Positions 44,787-54,263 are shown, counted from the stretch's first letter. The stretch is DNA of 64,000 nucleotides from Flaviaesturariibacter aridisoli (GCF_004343705.1 NZ_SKFH01000009.1:1-64000); one strand, 5' to 3'. Program-made: numbers and translations. Notes: generated by a model from the sequence alone, not told the origin.

Positions 44787-45737
44787 ATGGCTAATAACGA
44801 AAACTACGGCAGCTGGCATGCCGACAACGAATTCCAGCCCCAGGAAGGACAGAGCGGCGTGGTGAATGTGGGACAGACCGAGCGTCTTTTCAGCACCGCC
44901 ATGGGCGCGTTCCTGCTTTCTTCCGGACTGGGCAACCTGTTTCGCCACCCCGTCAACGGCTTGCTGAAGACTGCTATCGGCGGCTTATTGCTCTACCGCG
45001 GCGCCTCCGGGCACTGCCCCGTGTATTCCGCTATCGGCAAGCAGGCCGGTGTGGAGCGCACCGACGCCATCAACATCCGTACAAACCTCATCGTGAACAA
45101 ACCCAAGGATGAAGTGTATCGCTTCTGGCGCAAGCTCGAAAACCTGCCCCTGTTCATGAAGCACCTCGCTTCGGTTACGGAGATCGACGAAAAGCACTCG
45201 CATTGGGAGGCCACCATACCCGGCGGCATCGGCAAGATCAAGTGGAACGCCGAGATCGTGAAAGAGGAAGAAGGCTACATGATTGGCTGGCAGTCGATCC
45301 CCAACGCAACGATCTCCAATGCAGGCAAGGTGGTCTTCCACGACGCCCTCGGCGGACAGGGTACGGAGCTGGAAGTGATCATCTCCTACCACGCCCCCGC
45401 CGGTGAGCTGGGTGCGGGCCTGGCCAAGGCGCTCAACCCGGTATTTGAGCGGATGATCCGCCAGGACGTGATGAACTTCAAGGAATACATCGAAACGAAG
45501 CATAACCCCAACGCGGGAGGCAGCAGCAATACCGCTACCAGCGGTGGCAGCAACGCCACCGGTAGCCATACCGCCGGCGGCACGGGCAGCCAGATGGGCT
45601 CCGGCGCCGCTTACGGCAACACGCCGCAGGACAGCCAGCCCGCGGCTTCGCGCAGCAACAGCGAGGGCTCGCCTTCGATGCACGCCGGCAACCAGGGTGG
45701 CGGCACTACCGACAACCCGGGCTACCAGGCTCACTGA
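44787..45737 (+). CDS. DUF2892 plus SRPBCC domain membrane protein
   Basis: A 316-aa protein in three parts. Residues 30-85 (QTERLFSTAMGAFLLSSGLGNLFR...GLLKTAIGGLLLYRGASGHCPVY) are a two-helix DUF2892-type membrane unit. Residues 95-235 are a SRPBCC/polyketide-cyclase-like domain (NKPKDEVYRFWRKLENLPLFMKHL, WEATIPGGIGKIKWNAEIV, GTELEVIISYHAPAG). Residues 240-316 are a Gly/Ser/Asn/Thr-rich tail, probably unstructured. The ligand is unknown. Such proteins are common near stress genes; a universal stress protein follows here. Confidence 0.85.
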   Translation: MANNENYGSWHADNEFQPQEGQSGVVNVGQTERLFSTAMGAFLLSSGLGNLFRHPVNGLLKTAIGGLLLYRGASGHCPVYSAIGKQAGVERTDAINIRTNLIVNKPKDEVYRFWRKLENLPLFMKHLASVTEIDEKHSHWEATIPGGIGKIKWNAEIVKEEEGYMIGWQSIPNATISNAGKVVFHDALGGQGTELEVIISYHAPAGELGAGLAKALNPVFERMIRQDVMNFKEYIETKHNPNAGGSSNTATSGGSNATGSHTAGGTGSQMGSGAAYGNTPQDSQPAASRSNSEGSPSMHAGNQGGGTTDNPGYQAH

Positions 45738-45762
45738 TGTTTCCCGAAAAATGACCGATTCA

Positions 45763-45788
45763 AAAAGGGCCGCAACTGCGGCCCTTTT
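45763..45788. terminator. Hairpin terminator after the SRPBCC gene
   Basis: AAAAGGGCCGCA pairs with TGCGGCCCTTTT (45763-45774, 45777-45788), ending in a T-run. Confidence 0.85.
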
Positions 45789-45906
45789 GCTTTTGCTTCC
45801 TGAGCGGCGTCACCAACCGACCTATTCAGCATCAGGAGTGCGGCGCCCGGGGGTCATGAACGGGGCCGGACAAACGGCGCAGCTTTGTGGGAACAAAATA
45901 ACAATT

Positions 45907-46734
45907 ATGAAACGGATTCTCGTTCCCACCGATTTTTCGCCGGCCGCCGACCGCGCCTTTCATTACGCCGTACTGCTGGCCGAACGCAGCGGCGCCGAGC
46001 TGATCGTGCTGAACGCGCTTTCGCTGCCCCTGCCCTCTTACGCCATTCAGCCCGAAGGCATCCAGGAATACAACCAGTGTCGCGTAGCCGAAGCCGGCGC
46101 CCGCTTCGCCGACTACCGCGAACGCTGTCCCAAAGACATCTCCATGACCACGCTCGTGGTCAACGGTGAACTGAAAGACGCCGTGCAAAACGCCGTGGAG
46201 CGCTACGACCCCGAGCTGCTGGTAATGGGCACCCGCGGTGCCGAAGGCCTGCGCACGGTGCTGGGCACCAACGCCGCGGCCGTACTTGCCGCCTGCACCG
46301 TGCCGGTGCTGGTGGTGCCCGTGCACTACAGCGGGGGCCTTCCCGCCCGCATCGTGCTGGCCGTGGAAAACGAGGAACGCGAATCGCTGCTGGCGCCGGT
46401 GTTCCGCCTGCAGGCCCTTTGCGGCGCTACCCTGCGTTCGCTGCACGTAACCGAAGAAAATACCGACCCGGTCCGCCGCAAGGAGCGCGCCGGCGCTCTT
46501 AGTGCGCTGTCGCAGAAATGGGAAGCGGATTTCGGCCTCGACGTGATTACCAGCGAAGTGATCAGCGGGAATGACGTCAACGAATCGCTCGAAAAATACG
46601 TGCGCGATCAGCAGATCGACCTCGTGGCGATGGTGACCCACCGCAAGCGCGGACTGCAGGCGCTCTTTCATAAAAGCCTCACCCGCGAACAGGCGTTTCA
46701 TACCCGCGTACCGCTGTTGTCGCTGCACGCCTGA
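45907..46734 (+). CDS. Universal stress protein, two UspA domains
   Basis: A 275-aa tandem UspA protein. Domain 1 starts MKRILVPTDFSPAADRAFHYAVLLAERSGAELIVLNAL and contains LLVMGTRGAEGLRTVLGTNAAAVLAACTVPVLVVP, close to the ATP-binding G2xG9xS/T pattern. Domain 2 (from about 150) is more divergent and ends IDLVAMVTHRKRGLQALFHKSLTREQAFHTRVPLLSL. The start is the ATG at 45907, although the frame is open far upstream through the SRPBCC gene. A weak -7-like CAGCTTTG lies at 45880-45887. Confidence 0.9.
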   Translation: MKRILVPTDFSPAADRAFHYAVLLAERSGAELIVLNALSLPLPSYAIQPEGIQEYNQCRVAEAGARFADYRERCPKDISMTTLVVNGELKDAVQNAVERYDPELLVMGTRGAEGLRTVLGTNAAAVLAACTVPVLVVPVHYSGGLPARIVLAVENEERESLLAPVFRLQALCGATLRSLHVTEENTDPVRRKERAGALSALSQKWEADFGLDVITSEVISGNDVNESLEKYVRDQQIDLVAMVTHRKRGLQALFHKSLTREQAFHTRVPLLSLHA

Positions 46735-46803
46735 TCGCTATAGCCAGACCACTTGCCTGCAAGGCCGCCTTCGGCGGCCTTTTTGCTTTCCGGTTTGCGT
46801 TGG

Positions 46804-47388
46804 CTATTTGGGGGAAAGGTGGGCGGCAAGCGCCTCCGCAGGCAGCTGCGCAAAGCGCAGCGGCACCTCCGGGCGGTCGCTGAAACCGGCGAGGTCGAGT
46901 CGCCACCAGCCGACCTTGTGCCAGCTTCCGAGCTTGAACCCGATGTTTTCAAAAGTGGTGAAGTAGTGAAAGCCGCAGCGCTCGTGCAGGCGCACGCTCG
47001 GCTCGTTGGGCAGCGTGATGAGCGCAAACACGCTCCGGTAGCCCTGGGCGCGCAGCAGGGCGAACAGTGTCTCGTAAAGCGGCCGGGCCACGCCCTTGCC
47101 CTTGAATCCTTCCGCCAGGTACACCGACGACAGGCAGGCCCACTGGTAGGCCGCCCGCTCGTTGTAGGGCGCCGCATAGGCATAACCGGCCACCTGCCCG
47201 TCCACTTCGGCCACGAGCCAGGGATAGCGCTGCAGGCATTGCGCAATACGGGCGGCAAAGGCCTCCGTTGAGGGGGACTCCTCTTCGAAGGTGATGGCGC
47301 TGTGCTCGATATAAGGCCGGTAAATGTGCAGCAACGCGTGGGCGTCTTCGGTAGTGGCGGGGCGCAGGCGGATCGCGGGCGGGGTCAT
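46804..47388 (-). CDS. GNAT family N-acetyltransferase (phosphinothricin acetyltransferase-like)
   Basis: A 194-aa GNAT protein. IRLRPATTEDAHALLHIYRPYIEHSAITFEEESPS opens it; VAGYAYAAPYNERAAYQWACLSSVYL and GKGVARPLYETLFALLRAQGYRSVFALITLPNEPSVRLHERCGF cover the acetyl-CoA pyrophosphate loop (here GFKGKGVAR, motif A) and motif B. The layout resembles Pat/Bar and methionine-sulfoximine acetyltransferases. The actual substrate is unproven. Confidence 0.88.
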   Translation of the reverse strand: MTPPAIRLRPATTEDAHALLHIYRPYIEHSAITFEEESPSTEAFAARIAQCLQRYPWLVAEVDGQVAGYAYAAPYNERAAYQWACLSSVYLAEGFKGKGVARPLYETLFALLRAQGYRSVFALITLPNEPSVRLHERCGFHYFTTFENIGFKLGSWHKVGWWRLDLAGFSDRPEVPLRFAQLPAEALAAHLSPK

Positions 47389-47392
47389 GCCG

Positions 47393-47400
47393 CAAATGTC
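47393..47400 (-). promoter_or_regulatory. -7-like element, predicted leaderless promoter of the GNAT gene
   Basis: On the minus strand GACATTTG, one base off consensus, followed by CGGC and the ATG at 47388. Confidence 0.5.
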
Positions 47401-47484
47401 GGGGGTTCCACCGGCATCCGGGCGCCGCCCCAGCGGGCAGGGTTAAAAATTTCTTAGTGCTGAACAACGGTAACGGCGGAGTGT

Positions 47485-47492
47485 TATATTTG
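47485..47492 (+). promoter_or_regulatory. -7 element upstream of the 47614 gene
   Basis: TATATTTG, exact. It predicts a leader of about 117 bases before the ATG, in contrast to the leaderless genes nearby. Confidence 0.5.
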
Positions 47493-47613
47493 ACGAAACC
47501 AATCCCCCGCCAACCCCTTTTTTCTCTTTGGCGGCCCCAGCCTCTCGCCTCAATTTTCAGAGCCTCGCATTCAGTACGCCTTTATTCGTTAACCACGTTT
47601 AAAACATCTTACT

Positions 47614-47862
47614 ATGCTGCTATCTGATTTTATCGGCCTGTCCGCGGAAGAAAAAATGGTGATCCTCATGCACGACGGCACCGTGGTAGCCCGCCGCCGC
47701 CACGCCGGCGGCCAGTATTTTCTCTTTCAGCTCGATCACTTTTACGCCGAGGTCGTGTATGGTTCCGACGACGATGACCCCGCTGAATTCCGTTGCTTTA
47801 CGGGCACAGCATCGCTGGCCCCCTACCTGGAAGCCATTTCACTCGACGAGATTCTGCGCTAA
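47614..47862 (+). CDS. Small hypothetical protein
   Basis: An 82-aa acidic, soluble protein: LSAEEKMVILMHDGTVVARRRHAGGQYFLFQLDHFYAEVVYG, then SDDDDPAEFRCFTG and a C-terminal helix. It looks like a small beta-rich fold. I do not recognise it with certainty. It ends 9 bases before the convergent kduI stop. The promoter element upstream and the clean coding frame support it. Confidence 0.7.
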   Translation: MLLSDFIGLSAEEKMVILMHDGTVVARRRHAGGQYFLFQLDHFYAEVVYGSDDDDPAEFRCFTGTASLAPYLEAISLDEILR

Positions 47863-47871
47863 AGGTCGCGC

Positions 47872-48702
47872 CTAAGCCAGCGTGTGCAGCGGTACGGCAT
47901 CTACGTCGGTATAGTCGCGGTTTTCGCCGGCCATACCCCAGATAAAACCGTAGTTGGCCGTGCCGCAGCCCGCATGGATCGACCAGGGCGGCGAGAGCAG
48001 CGCTTCGTGGTTGGCTACCACCAGGTGCCGCGTTTGCTGCGGCTCGCCCATCAGGTGAAATACCCGCTGCCCATCCGGCACATCGAAATAAAAATAGACT
48101 TCCATCCGCCGGCTGTGCAGGTGCGGCGGCATCGTGTTCCAAACGCTGCCCGTATCCAGGCGCGTCAGGCCCATCACGAGCTGGCAACTTTGGATGCCTT
48201 CGGCGTGAATATACTTGTAAATGGTCCTTCGGTTCGACGTGGCGGCATCGCCCAGCGTTACGGGCGCCGCTTCCGCGGCTGTGCATCGGTGCGCCGGGTA
48301 GACAGCGTGCGCGGGGGCCGACAGCAGGTAAAAATGAGCCGGGGCCGACGCATCGTCGGAGGCGAAGGTCACGGCCTGCACGCCGCGGCCCACATACAGG
48401 CCGTCGAGCTTGTCGAGCGAAAAGCTCTTGCCGTCCACCTGCACCGTTCCGGGTCCGCCGACGTTGATCACGCCCAGCTCGCGGCGCTCGAGGAAATAAT
48501 CCGACTTCAGTTCACTGTGCGTGTCCAGCTTCAGCGGGTTGCCCAGCGGCACAGCGCCGCCCACGATCATGCGGTCGTAGTGGCTGTAGACCAGCCGCAC
48601 GACGCCCGGTTGCATCAGCGACTGGATGAGGAAATTGCTGCGTAATTCTTCGGTGTTCATTGACGCGGTTTCGCGACGGCTCGATTCGTATCGTACTTCC
48701 AT
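47872..48702 (-). CDS. kduI: 5-dehydro-4-deoxy-D-glucuronate isomerase
   Basis: A 276-aa KduI that isomerises 4-deoxy-5-keto uronate (from unsaturated uronic acid) to 2,5-diketo-3-deoxygluconate. Zinc ligands are visible as His194, His196, Glu201 and His243 (MPPHLHSRRMEVYFYF and WSIHAG), each two positions from the E. coli ligands H196, H198, E203 and H245. The N-terminus MEVRYESSRRETASMNTEELRSNFL aligns with E. coli MDVRQSIHS..., so the start at 48702 is kept. It is the last gene of the susCD-kduD-kduI operon. Confidence 0.95.
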   Translation of the reverse strand: MEVRYESSRRETASMNTEELRSNFLIQSLMQPGVVRLVYSHYDRMIVGGAVPLGNPLKLDTHSELKSDYFLERRELGVINVGGPGTVQVDGKSFSLDKLDGLYVGRGVQAVTFASDDASAPAHFYLLSAPAHAVYPAHRCTAAEAAPVTLGDAATSNRRTIYKYIHAEGIQSCQLVMGLTRLDTGSVWNTMPPHLHSRRMEVYFYFDVPDGQRVFHLMGEPQQTRHLVVANHEALLSPPWSIHAGCGTANYGFIWGMAGENRDYTDVDAVPLHTLA

Positions 48703-48739
48703 TTCTCGGTTCGTTGTGGTGATAACAATTCATAAAAGG

Positions 48740-49507
48740 TCAGCGGCCCATCCAGCCACCATCGACGGTGAGCAGGGTGCCGTGCACGTACGCTGAAGCC
48801 TGGGAGGCCAGGAAAACCGCGGGCCCTTTGAAGTCTTCCGGCTCGCCCCAGCGACCCGCGGGAATGCGGCCCAGGATAGCTGCGCTGCGCGGCGGGTCGT
48901 CGCGCAGGGCCTCGGTATTATCGGTAGCCACATACCCCGGCGCGATGCCGTTGACGTTGATGCCGCGGCCCGCCCATTCGTTGGCGAAGGCCTTGAGCAG
49001 CGAGCCCACCGCCCCTTTGCTGGCAGCATAACCGGGCACGTTGATGCCGCCCTGGAACGACAGCAGCGAGCAGGTGAAGATGATCTTCCCGCTCCCACGC
49101 GCCAGCATTCCCTTGCCAATCTCGCGGGTGAGGATAAAAGCCGCGTCGAGGTTGATGGCGAGCACCCGGTCCCAATAGTCGTCAGGATGCTCGGCCGCTG
49201 GTGCACGGAGGATCGTTCCGGCATTATTAACGAGGATGTCGATCTCCGGGTGGTCTTCGCGCAGCTGCCAGATGAAAGCGTAGAGGCTGTCGCGGTTGCC
49301 GATGTCGGCGGCATAGGGCCAAAAGCGGCGGCCCGTGGCGGTTACCATACGCTCGGTGTCGCTGCCCGGCCGCAGGGTGGCGGAATGACCGATGATGTCG
49401 GCGCCGGCTTCAGCGAGCCCGACGGCGATAGCCTGGCCGATGCCGCGGCTGCAGCCGGTAACGAGGGCTTTTCGCCCGGCGAGGGAAAAAGATTGCGGTG
49501 TCATCAT
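48740..49507 (-). CDS. kduD: 2-dehydro-3-deoxy-D-gluconate 5-dehydrogenase
   Basis: A 255-aa classical SDR that reduces the KduI product to 2-keto-3-deoxygluconate. It has VTGCSRGIGQAIAVGLAEAG, NNAGTILRAPAAEHPDDYWDRVLAINLDAAF (typical of KduD), the catalytic Ser region and YAASKGAVGSLLKAFANEW. It starts 2 bases after the susD stop; a second ATG three bases in is equally possible. It differs from the other SDR of this locus at 57543. Confidence 0.9.
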   Translation of the reverse strand: MMTPQSFSLAGRKALVTGCSRGIGQAIAVGLAEAGADIIGHSATLRPGSDTERMVTATGRRFWPYAADIGNRDSLYAFIWQLREDHPEIDILVNNAGTILRAPAAEHPDDYWDRVLAINLDAAFILTREIGKGMLARGSGKIIFTCSLLSFQGGINVPGYAASKGAVGSLLKAFANEWAGRGINVNGIAPGYVATDNTEALRDDPPRSAAILGRIPAGRWGEPEDFKGPAVFLASQASAYVHGTLLTVDGGWMGR

Positions 49508-49509
49508 GT

Positions 49510-51045
49510 TTAATATCCGGGGTTTTGCGTCAGCGGTTGCTGGGTGCTGTTATCGATCTCCCGTTGCGGGATCGGCAGCAGGAGGCGCTCGCGCGTCACG
49601 CGGCCCTGCAGCTCCGACAACGTCGTTACCGGCGCGGGGAACAGCGCATAGTGGCGTGCAAACTCGTGGGCGAAGTGGTCCTTCATCGTTTGCTCGGCGC
49701 TGACCGTAGTGAGCGTTGTGTTGAAACGAACGAGGTCGAACCAGCGCTGGTTTTCAAAGGCGAACTCAATGCGGCGCTCGGTGGAGAGGGCCTGCTCGAA
49801 CTGCGCGGTCGTAGTAATCGTGGCCGGGTCGATGGGCGGCTGCTGCGCGTTGCGCACGTGCACCCGGTTGATGAGGTCGATGCTGGCGGGCGTATTGCCC
49901 TGCGCCTCGGCGATCAGCAGCAGGATATCGGCATAACGAAGTACCGGCCAGTCGTTTTCTGCATCGCTCACGGTGGTCACCGGCGAGAGGTATTTCTTTG
50001 GATAGAGTCGGGTGTTGAAAGCGCCGATCAGCACCGGCTTCCGGGGATCGCCGTTGGTCAGCGTGTCGAGTTCGGCCGTGGGTGCGTTCAGACCTTTGCC
50101 GTCGCCATTGATAACCTGCGTGCCGCTGTTGAGGGGCGCAAACAGGTTGGCGAAGGGCGAGCCGGTGCCGAAGCCACCTGCGCGGAAACGGATGGCAAAC
50201 AGGATCTCACTGCTCATTTCGGAATTAATGGCGAAGATGCCGGCATAGGTCGGTGCGAGGCCGTAGCCGCTGTTGTCTTTCACATCAGTGAGCAGCGGCA
50301 GCGCCTCGGCTTTTCGGCCCTGTGTGAGATACACCTTGGCAAGCATTCCTTTGGCGGCCCAGGCGTTGGCGCGGCCGATGCTGGCCGAGGGGATCTGCCC
50401 GAAGGGCGCGCTGCCCAGGAACGAGACAGCCGTACGCAGGTCGCCTTCAATTAGCTTGTAGGTGTCGGCCACCGACGAACGCCCGATGCCGAGCGCCGCT
50501 ACCGGTGAGGTGGGCTGCGTTACGAGCGGAAGACCGCCATACAGGCGCACGAGGTTGAAATAATGATAGGCCCGGATGAACAGCGCTTCGCCCGCAAACT
50601 GCTTGCGGTCGGCTTCCGAGATGGCGGCGCCGATGCTGCCGAGGCTGCTGTTGCCCGAAGCGGCATCGTAATTAACACCCAGCTTCTGCAGGATCAGGTT
50701 GCTGTTGCGGATATTGGCGTAAGACTCCAGCCAGTACGACAACACGCCGCCGTGCGTGGACGATACGGCGAACATATCGAGTTCGTTCAGGTCCTGGTTC
50801 GACACCGAAGTGCTGCCGGTCTCGCCCTGCTTTGCGTTGTCGCTGCGCAGCTCGGTCACCTGCCACTCGTAAAAGAGCGGACCGGAGAGCCCAGAGTAGG
50901 CGCCGTTGATGCCGGCTCGCAGCTCGTCGGTGTTGTTGTAATAAGTGAATGAAGTGAGGTTCGACTCGGGGTAGAGGTCGATATTTTTCTTACAGGCGCT
51001 GGTGCCGGCGAGCAGCACGCCCAGGAGGATTGCAGTACGTTTCAT
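49510..51045 (-). CDS. SusD/RagB family outer-membrane lipoprotein
   Basis: A 511-aa surface glycan-binding lipoprotein. The signal peptide is lipoprotein type: MKRTAILLGVLLAGTSACKK, with Cys18 as the lipid-bearing residue. DELRAGINGAYSGLSGPLFYEWQ is the SusD-type N-terminal TPR region, and AGEALFIRAYHYFNLVRLYGGLPLVTQPTS is the most conserved SusD motif. TERRIEFAFENQRWFDLVRF-like sequence lies near the C-terminus. It pairs with the SusC barrel encoded 17 bases upstream and would act as the lid that captures oligosaccharides. Confidence 0.95.
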   Translation of the reverse strand: MKRTAILLGVLLAGTSACKKNIDLYPESNLTSFTYYNNTDELRAGINGAYSGLSGPLFYEWQVTELRSDNAKQGETGSTSVSNQDLNELDMFAVSSTHGGVLSYWLESYANIRNSNLILQKLGVNYDAASGNSSLGSIGAAISEADRKQFAGEALFIRAYHYFNLVRLYGGLPLVTQPTSPVAALGIGRSSVADTYKLIEGDLRTAVSFLGSAPFGQIPSASIGRANAWAAKGMLAKVYLTQGRKAEALPLLTDVKDNSGYGLAPTYAGIFAINSEMSSEILFAIRFRAGGFGTGSPFANLFAPLNSGTQVINGDGKGLNAPTAELDTLTNGDPRKPVLIGAFNTRLYPKKYLSPVTTVSDAENDWPVLRYADILLLIAEAQGNTPASIDLINRVHVRNAQQPPIDPATITTTAQFEQALSTERRIEFAFENQRWFDLVRFNTTLTTVSAEQTMKDHFAHEFARHYALFPAPVTTLSELQGRVTRERLLLPIPQREIDNSTQQPLTQNPGY

Positions 51046-51062
51046 GAGGAGCTCTTTGGCGG

Positions 51063-54000
51063 TTAGAAGTTAACGTCGATGCCGAACTGGTAGCTTTTCG
51101 AAAGCGGGAAGGCGCCACGCTGGTAGCCATCGATCTGGGGGTCGTTGTAGCCGCCGGAGGTCATCCGCGCTTCGGGGTTGATGCCGCGGTAGCCGCTGGC
51201 GAAATGGTAATACAGGTTTTGCGCCGTGAAGTAAAAGCGCGCCGAGCTGAGGCGGATCGCTTTGGTCCATTTTGCGGGCAGCGTGTAGCCGACGATCAGC
51301 TCGCGCAGGGCCCAGTAGGAAGCGTCTTCCACCATATAGTCGGTAGCCACCCAGCTCACACCACCATTGGTGGAATAGGGTGTGCGGCCGTCGCCGGGGT
51401 TCATCGGGCTGATCCAGCGGTTGTCGATGTAGTTCCGGTTGACGCGCTTCGTTTCGTTGTAGCCGGCGTCTCCGTTCACGATCTGCCCGCCCTGCGATCC
51501 CTGGACCAGGAAGCTCAGGTCGAAAGAGCCCATCGTCACGTTGTTGTTGATGCCCCAGGTAAAGTCGGCGTACGGATTGCCGATCACCGTGCGGTCGTTC
51601 TGATCAAGCTTGTGGTCGCCATTGAGGTCGCGGATCTTGAGGCCGCCGGCGGTAAAGTAGCTGGTGGAAAGGGCGCTTGCGTTATACAGCAGGCTCAGCG
51701 AATCGGCTTCCGCCTTCGACTGGAACACACCGTCGGTCACGTAGCCCCAGTATTGTACCATCGGGCCGCCTACGATGTTGCGGTACTGGTCTTCGCGCTC
51801 GCCGGTCTTCGACAGCGTGTCGGGAAGCGAAACGAGCTTGTTGCGGTTCATCGAGAAGTTCAGAGCGGAGGTCCAGCGGAAGCGGTTGCGCACCACGTTG
51901 GTGCTGTTCAGCTCCAGCTCGATGCCCCGGTTGCGCACCTTGCCGATGTTTACATACGAAACCGTGGCGCCGGTGATGCCGAGGATCTCGGGACGCAGCA
52001 GCAGCTGGTCGCTCTTCGACTCGTACAGATCCAGCGAAACGTTGAGGCGGCCGCGGACCAGCGACAGGTCGAGGCCGGTGTTGAACTGGAAGGTGCGCTC
52101 CCAGGTAACGTCCTCATTGGCCAGCAGGTCGCTCGAGGGGATCATGCCGCCCGCCACCGTGCCGTTGCCCCCGCCGAATACGTAAGGCGAGGGGTATAGT
52201 TGCTCCACCCATACGAAGTCGGGGATGCGGTTGTTGCCGGTAAGGCCCCAGCTGCCACGCAGCTTCAGCTGGTTGATCCAGACCACTTTCTCCATGAATT
52301 TTTCCTGGCTCAATACCCAACCTGCCGACACGGCGGGGAAGGTGCCCCACTTGTGGCCGGGTGCAAACTTCGAAGAGCCGTCGCGGCGCAGCGAGGCGGA
52401 AAACAGGTAGCGGTCGTTGTAGCTGTAGAGCACGCGGCCGAGGAGCGAGTTGAGCCCCTGGCGCGATTTGCGGCTGAACGTAGCGAGCGGCGACACGTCT
52501 TTGGAAGCCGCCAGGTCGAGGGCCTGGATATCGTCGGTGGGGAAGTCGAGGCCGGTCACCTGCTGCGCGCTGTTGCGGGTGCTTTGCACCGTGTAGCCGC
52601 CGAGCAGGGTCATGTTGTGCTTGCCGAGTTTACGGGTATAGGTCAGCGTGTGTTCGGCAAGGAGGTCGATGCCCAGGTTGTTGTTGAACACACCCTTGTT
52701 GACCGTACCGTCGGCGCGCGCATTCTTCTTGTCGAAACGCAGGCGGTCGTTGGTATTGATATAAACGCTGCCCATAGCCTTGTAATCGAGGCCTTTGATG
52801 ATGTTGATGGTAATGTCGCCCGAGCTCACCACGCGGTATTCGTTGGCGAAGTCGGTGGCGTTCTCCATGATCGACTTCGGTGTGTTGTTGGCCGAACTGA
52901 AGGGCGTTTGCGGGCCCGAGGAGGTCCACATCGTGCCGTCGGGCATCAGCCCCGAATAATTAAGGCCGCTGAAGTGGCGCGCTTGTACCCAGTCGCCGGC
53001 TTTGATGCCCGCCCAGGCCGGGTTCTGGCGCACGAATGCAGCCGTGGCTTCGGTGTGGTATACCGGGAGGAATGAATAGAAGCGCACGAAGTCCATGTAG
53101 TTCACCGAAGGCTGCTCGCGCTTCGAATAGGAAGGGTTGATGTTGAAGGCCACCTTCACGCGCTTGCCGAGGTTGGCGTCGAGCTTCGCGCGGATGTTGA
53201 ACTTCTCGTATTCGCTGTGGTACATCAGGCCCTGGTCGCGCTGGTAGCCGCCCGACAGGTAGTAGCGCAGGTCGGAGCGGCCGCCGGATACGGAGAACTG
53301 CGCGTTCTTCTGGTTGGCATTGCGCAGTGCCTGGCTTTGCCAGTCGGTGGCCTGGCCGCCGAGGAGGTCGTTCTCGATCACGTAGCCCGCGCGCTCGTTG
53401 CTGGCGATAAGATTCGCATTGCCGGTAACGGTAGGATCTTTCGCCCGCAGCGACGCTTCGTAAAAAAGCAGGTTGGTGTACTCCGTTGTGGTCAGCATCG
53501 GGTAGGTCTGATACGCGTACTTGACACCGGTGGAAAACTTGAAGTTGTAGCGGGTGCGGTTGGCCGATCCGCTCTTCGTGGTAATGAGGATGACGCCTGC
53601 GGAGCCGCGCGAGCCGTAGATGGCGGCCGAGGCGGCATCTTTGAGCACTTCCACCGACTGTACGTCGGCGGGGTTCACGAACGCAAGGCCGTCGGGCACC
53701 GGGTGACCGTCCACCACCACCAGCGGGTCGGAGGAGGCGCCGAGTGAGGTGACGCCGCGCACGCGGATCCGCGGGTCGGAGCCGGCTTCGGAGCTCAGGT
53801 TCTGCACCTGTACACCGGCAATGCGACCCTGCAGCGCCTGGTCTACCCGCGACACGGGCGCCTGGTCGAGCTTTTCGTTCTGGTACTTCGAAACAGCGCC
53901 GGTAAGGTGCGACTTCTTCTGGGTGCCGTAGCCGATCACCACCACTTCGTCGAGCGCCTTGTTGTTGCGCTGCAGCTGTACCTCGATAACGGTGCGGTTT

Positions 54001-54263
54001 CCGATGGTAACCGTCTGGGTGCTGTAGCCGATGGAAGAAAAGATGAGCGATTTACTGCCCCCGTTCACGGTAACGCGGTAGGAACCGTCGCGGCCGGTCT
54101 GTACCGGGGTGTTCGTTTTCTCGGCCAGTACGCTGACGCCGGTCAGCGCTTCACCCGACGTGGCGTCGAGCACCCGGCCGGTCACTTCGCGCTGCTGGGC
54201 GTCGGCGGAAAGCCAAAACAGGCAATTCAGGGTAAAAAGCAGCAGCAATTTGTGCGTTCTCAT
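51063..54263 (-). CDS. SusC/RagA family TonB-linked outer-membrane transporter
   Basis: A 1066-aa oligosaccharide importer. The signal peptide is KLLLLFTLNCLFWLSADAQ; then a CarboxypepD_reg-like domain (REVTGRVLDATSGEALTGVSV) and a TonB-box-like LDEVVVIGYGTQKKSHLTGAV. The plug contains VQVQNLSSEAGSDPRIRVRGVTSLGASSDPLVVVDG and AASAAIYGSRGSAGVILITTK, both SusC signatures. The barrel ends in Phe (FGIDVNF). The start at 54263 follows from the signal peptide. An operator-like palindrome and a promoter lie just upstream. Confidence 0.95.
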   Translation of the reverse strand: MRTHKLLLLFTLNCLFWLSADAQQREVTGRVLDATSGEALTGVSVLAEKTNTPVQTGRDGSYRVTVNGGSKSLIFSSIGYSTQTVTIGNRTVIEVQLQRNNKALDEVVVIGYGTQKKSHLTGAVSKYQNEKLDQAPVSRVDQALQGRIAGVQVQNLSSEAGSDPRIRVRGVTSLGASSDPLVVVDGHPVPDGLAFVNPADVQSVEVLKDAASAAIYGSRGSAGVILITTKSGSANRTRYNFKFSTGVKYAYQTYPMLTTTEYTNLLFYEASLRAKDPTVTGNANLIASNERAGYVIENDLLGGQATDWQSQALRNANQKNAQFSVSGGRSDLRYYLSGGYQRDQGLMYHSEYEKFNIRAKLDANLGKRVKVAFNINPSYSKREQPSVNYMDFVRFYSFLPVYHTEATAAFVRQNPAWAGIKAGDWVQARHFSGLNYSGLMPDGTMWTSSGPQTPFSSANNTPKSIMENATDFANEYRVVSSGDITINIIKGLDYKAMGSVYINTNDRLRFDKKNARADGTVNKGVFNNNLGIDLLAEHTLTYTRKLGKHNMTLLGGYTVQSTRNSAQQVTGLDFPTDDIQALDLAASKDVSPLATFSRKSRQGLNSLLGRVLYSYNDRYLFSASLRRDGSSKFAPGHKWGTFPAVSAGWVLSQEKFMEKVVWINQLKLRGSWGLTGNNRIPDFVWVEQLYPSPYVFGGGNGTVAGGMIPSSDLLANEDVTWERTFQFNTGLDLSLVRGRLNVSLDLYESKSDQLLLRPEILGITGATVSYVNIGKVRNRGIELELNSTNVVRNRFRWTSALNFSMNRNKLVSLPDTLSKTGEREDQYRNIVGGPMVQYWGYVTDGVFQSKAEADSLSLLYNASALSTSYFTAGGLKIRDLNGDHKLDQNDRTVIGNPYADFTWGINNNVTMGSFDLSFLVQGSQGGQIVNGDAGYNETKRVNRNYIDNRWISPMNPGDGRTPYSTNGGVSWVATDYMVEDASYWALRELIVGYTLPAKWTKAIRLSSARFYFTAQNLYYHFASGYRGINPEARMTSGGYNDPQIDGYQRGAFPLSKSYQFGIDVNF

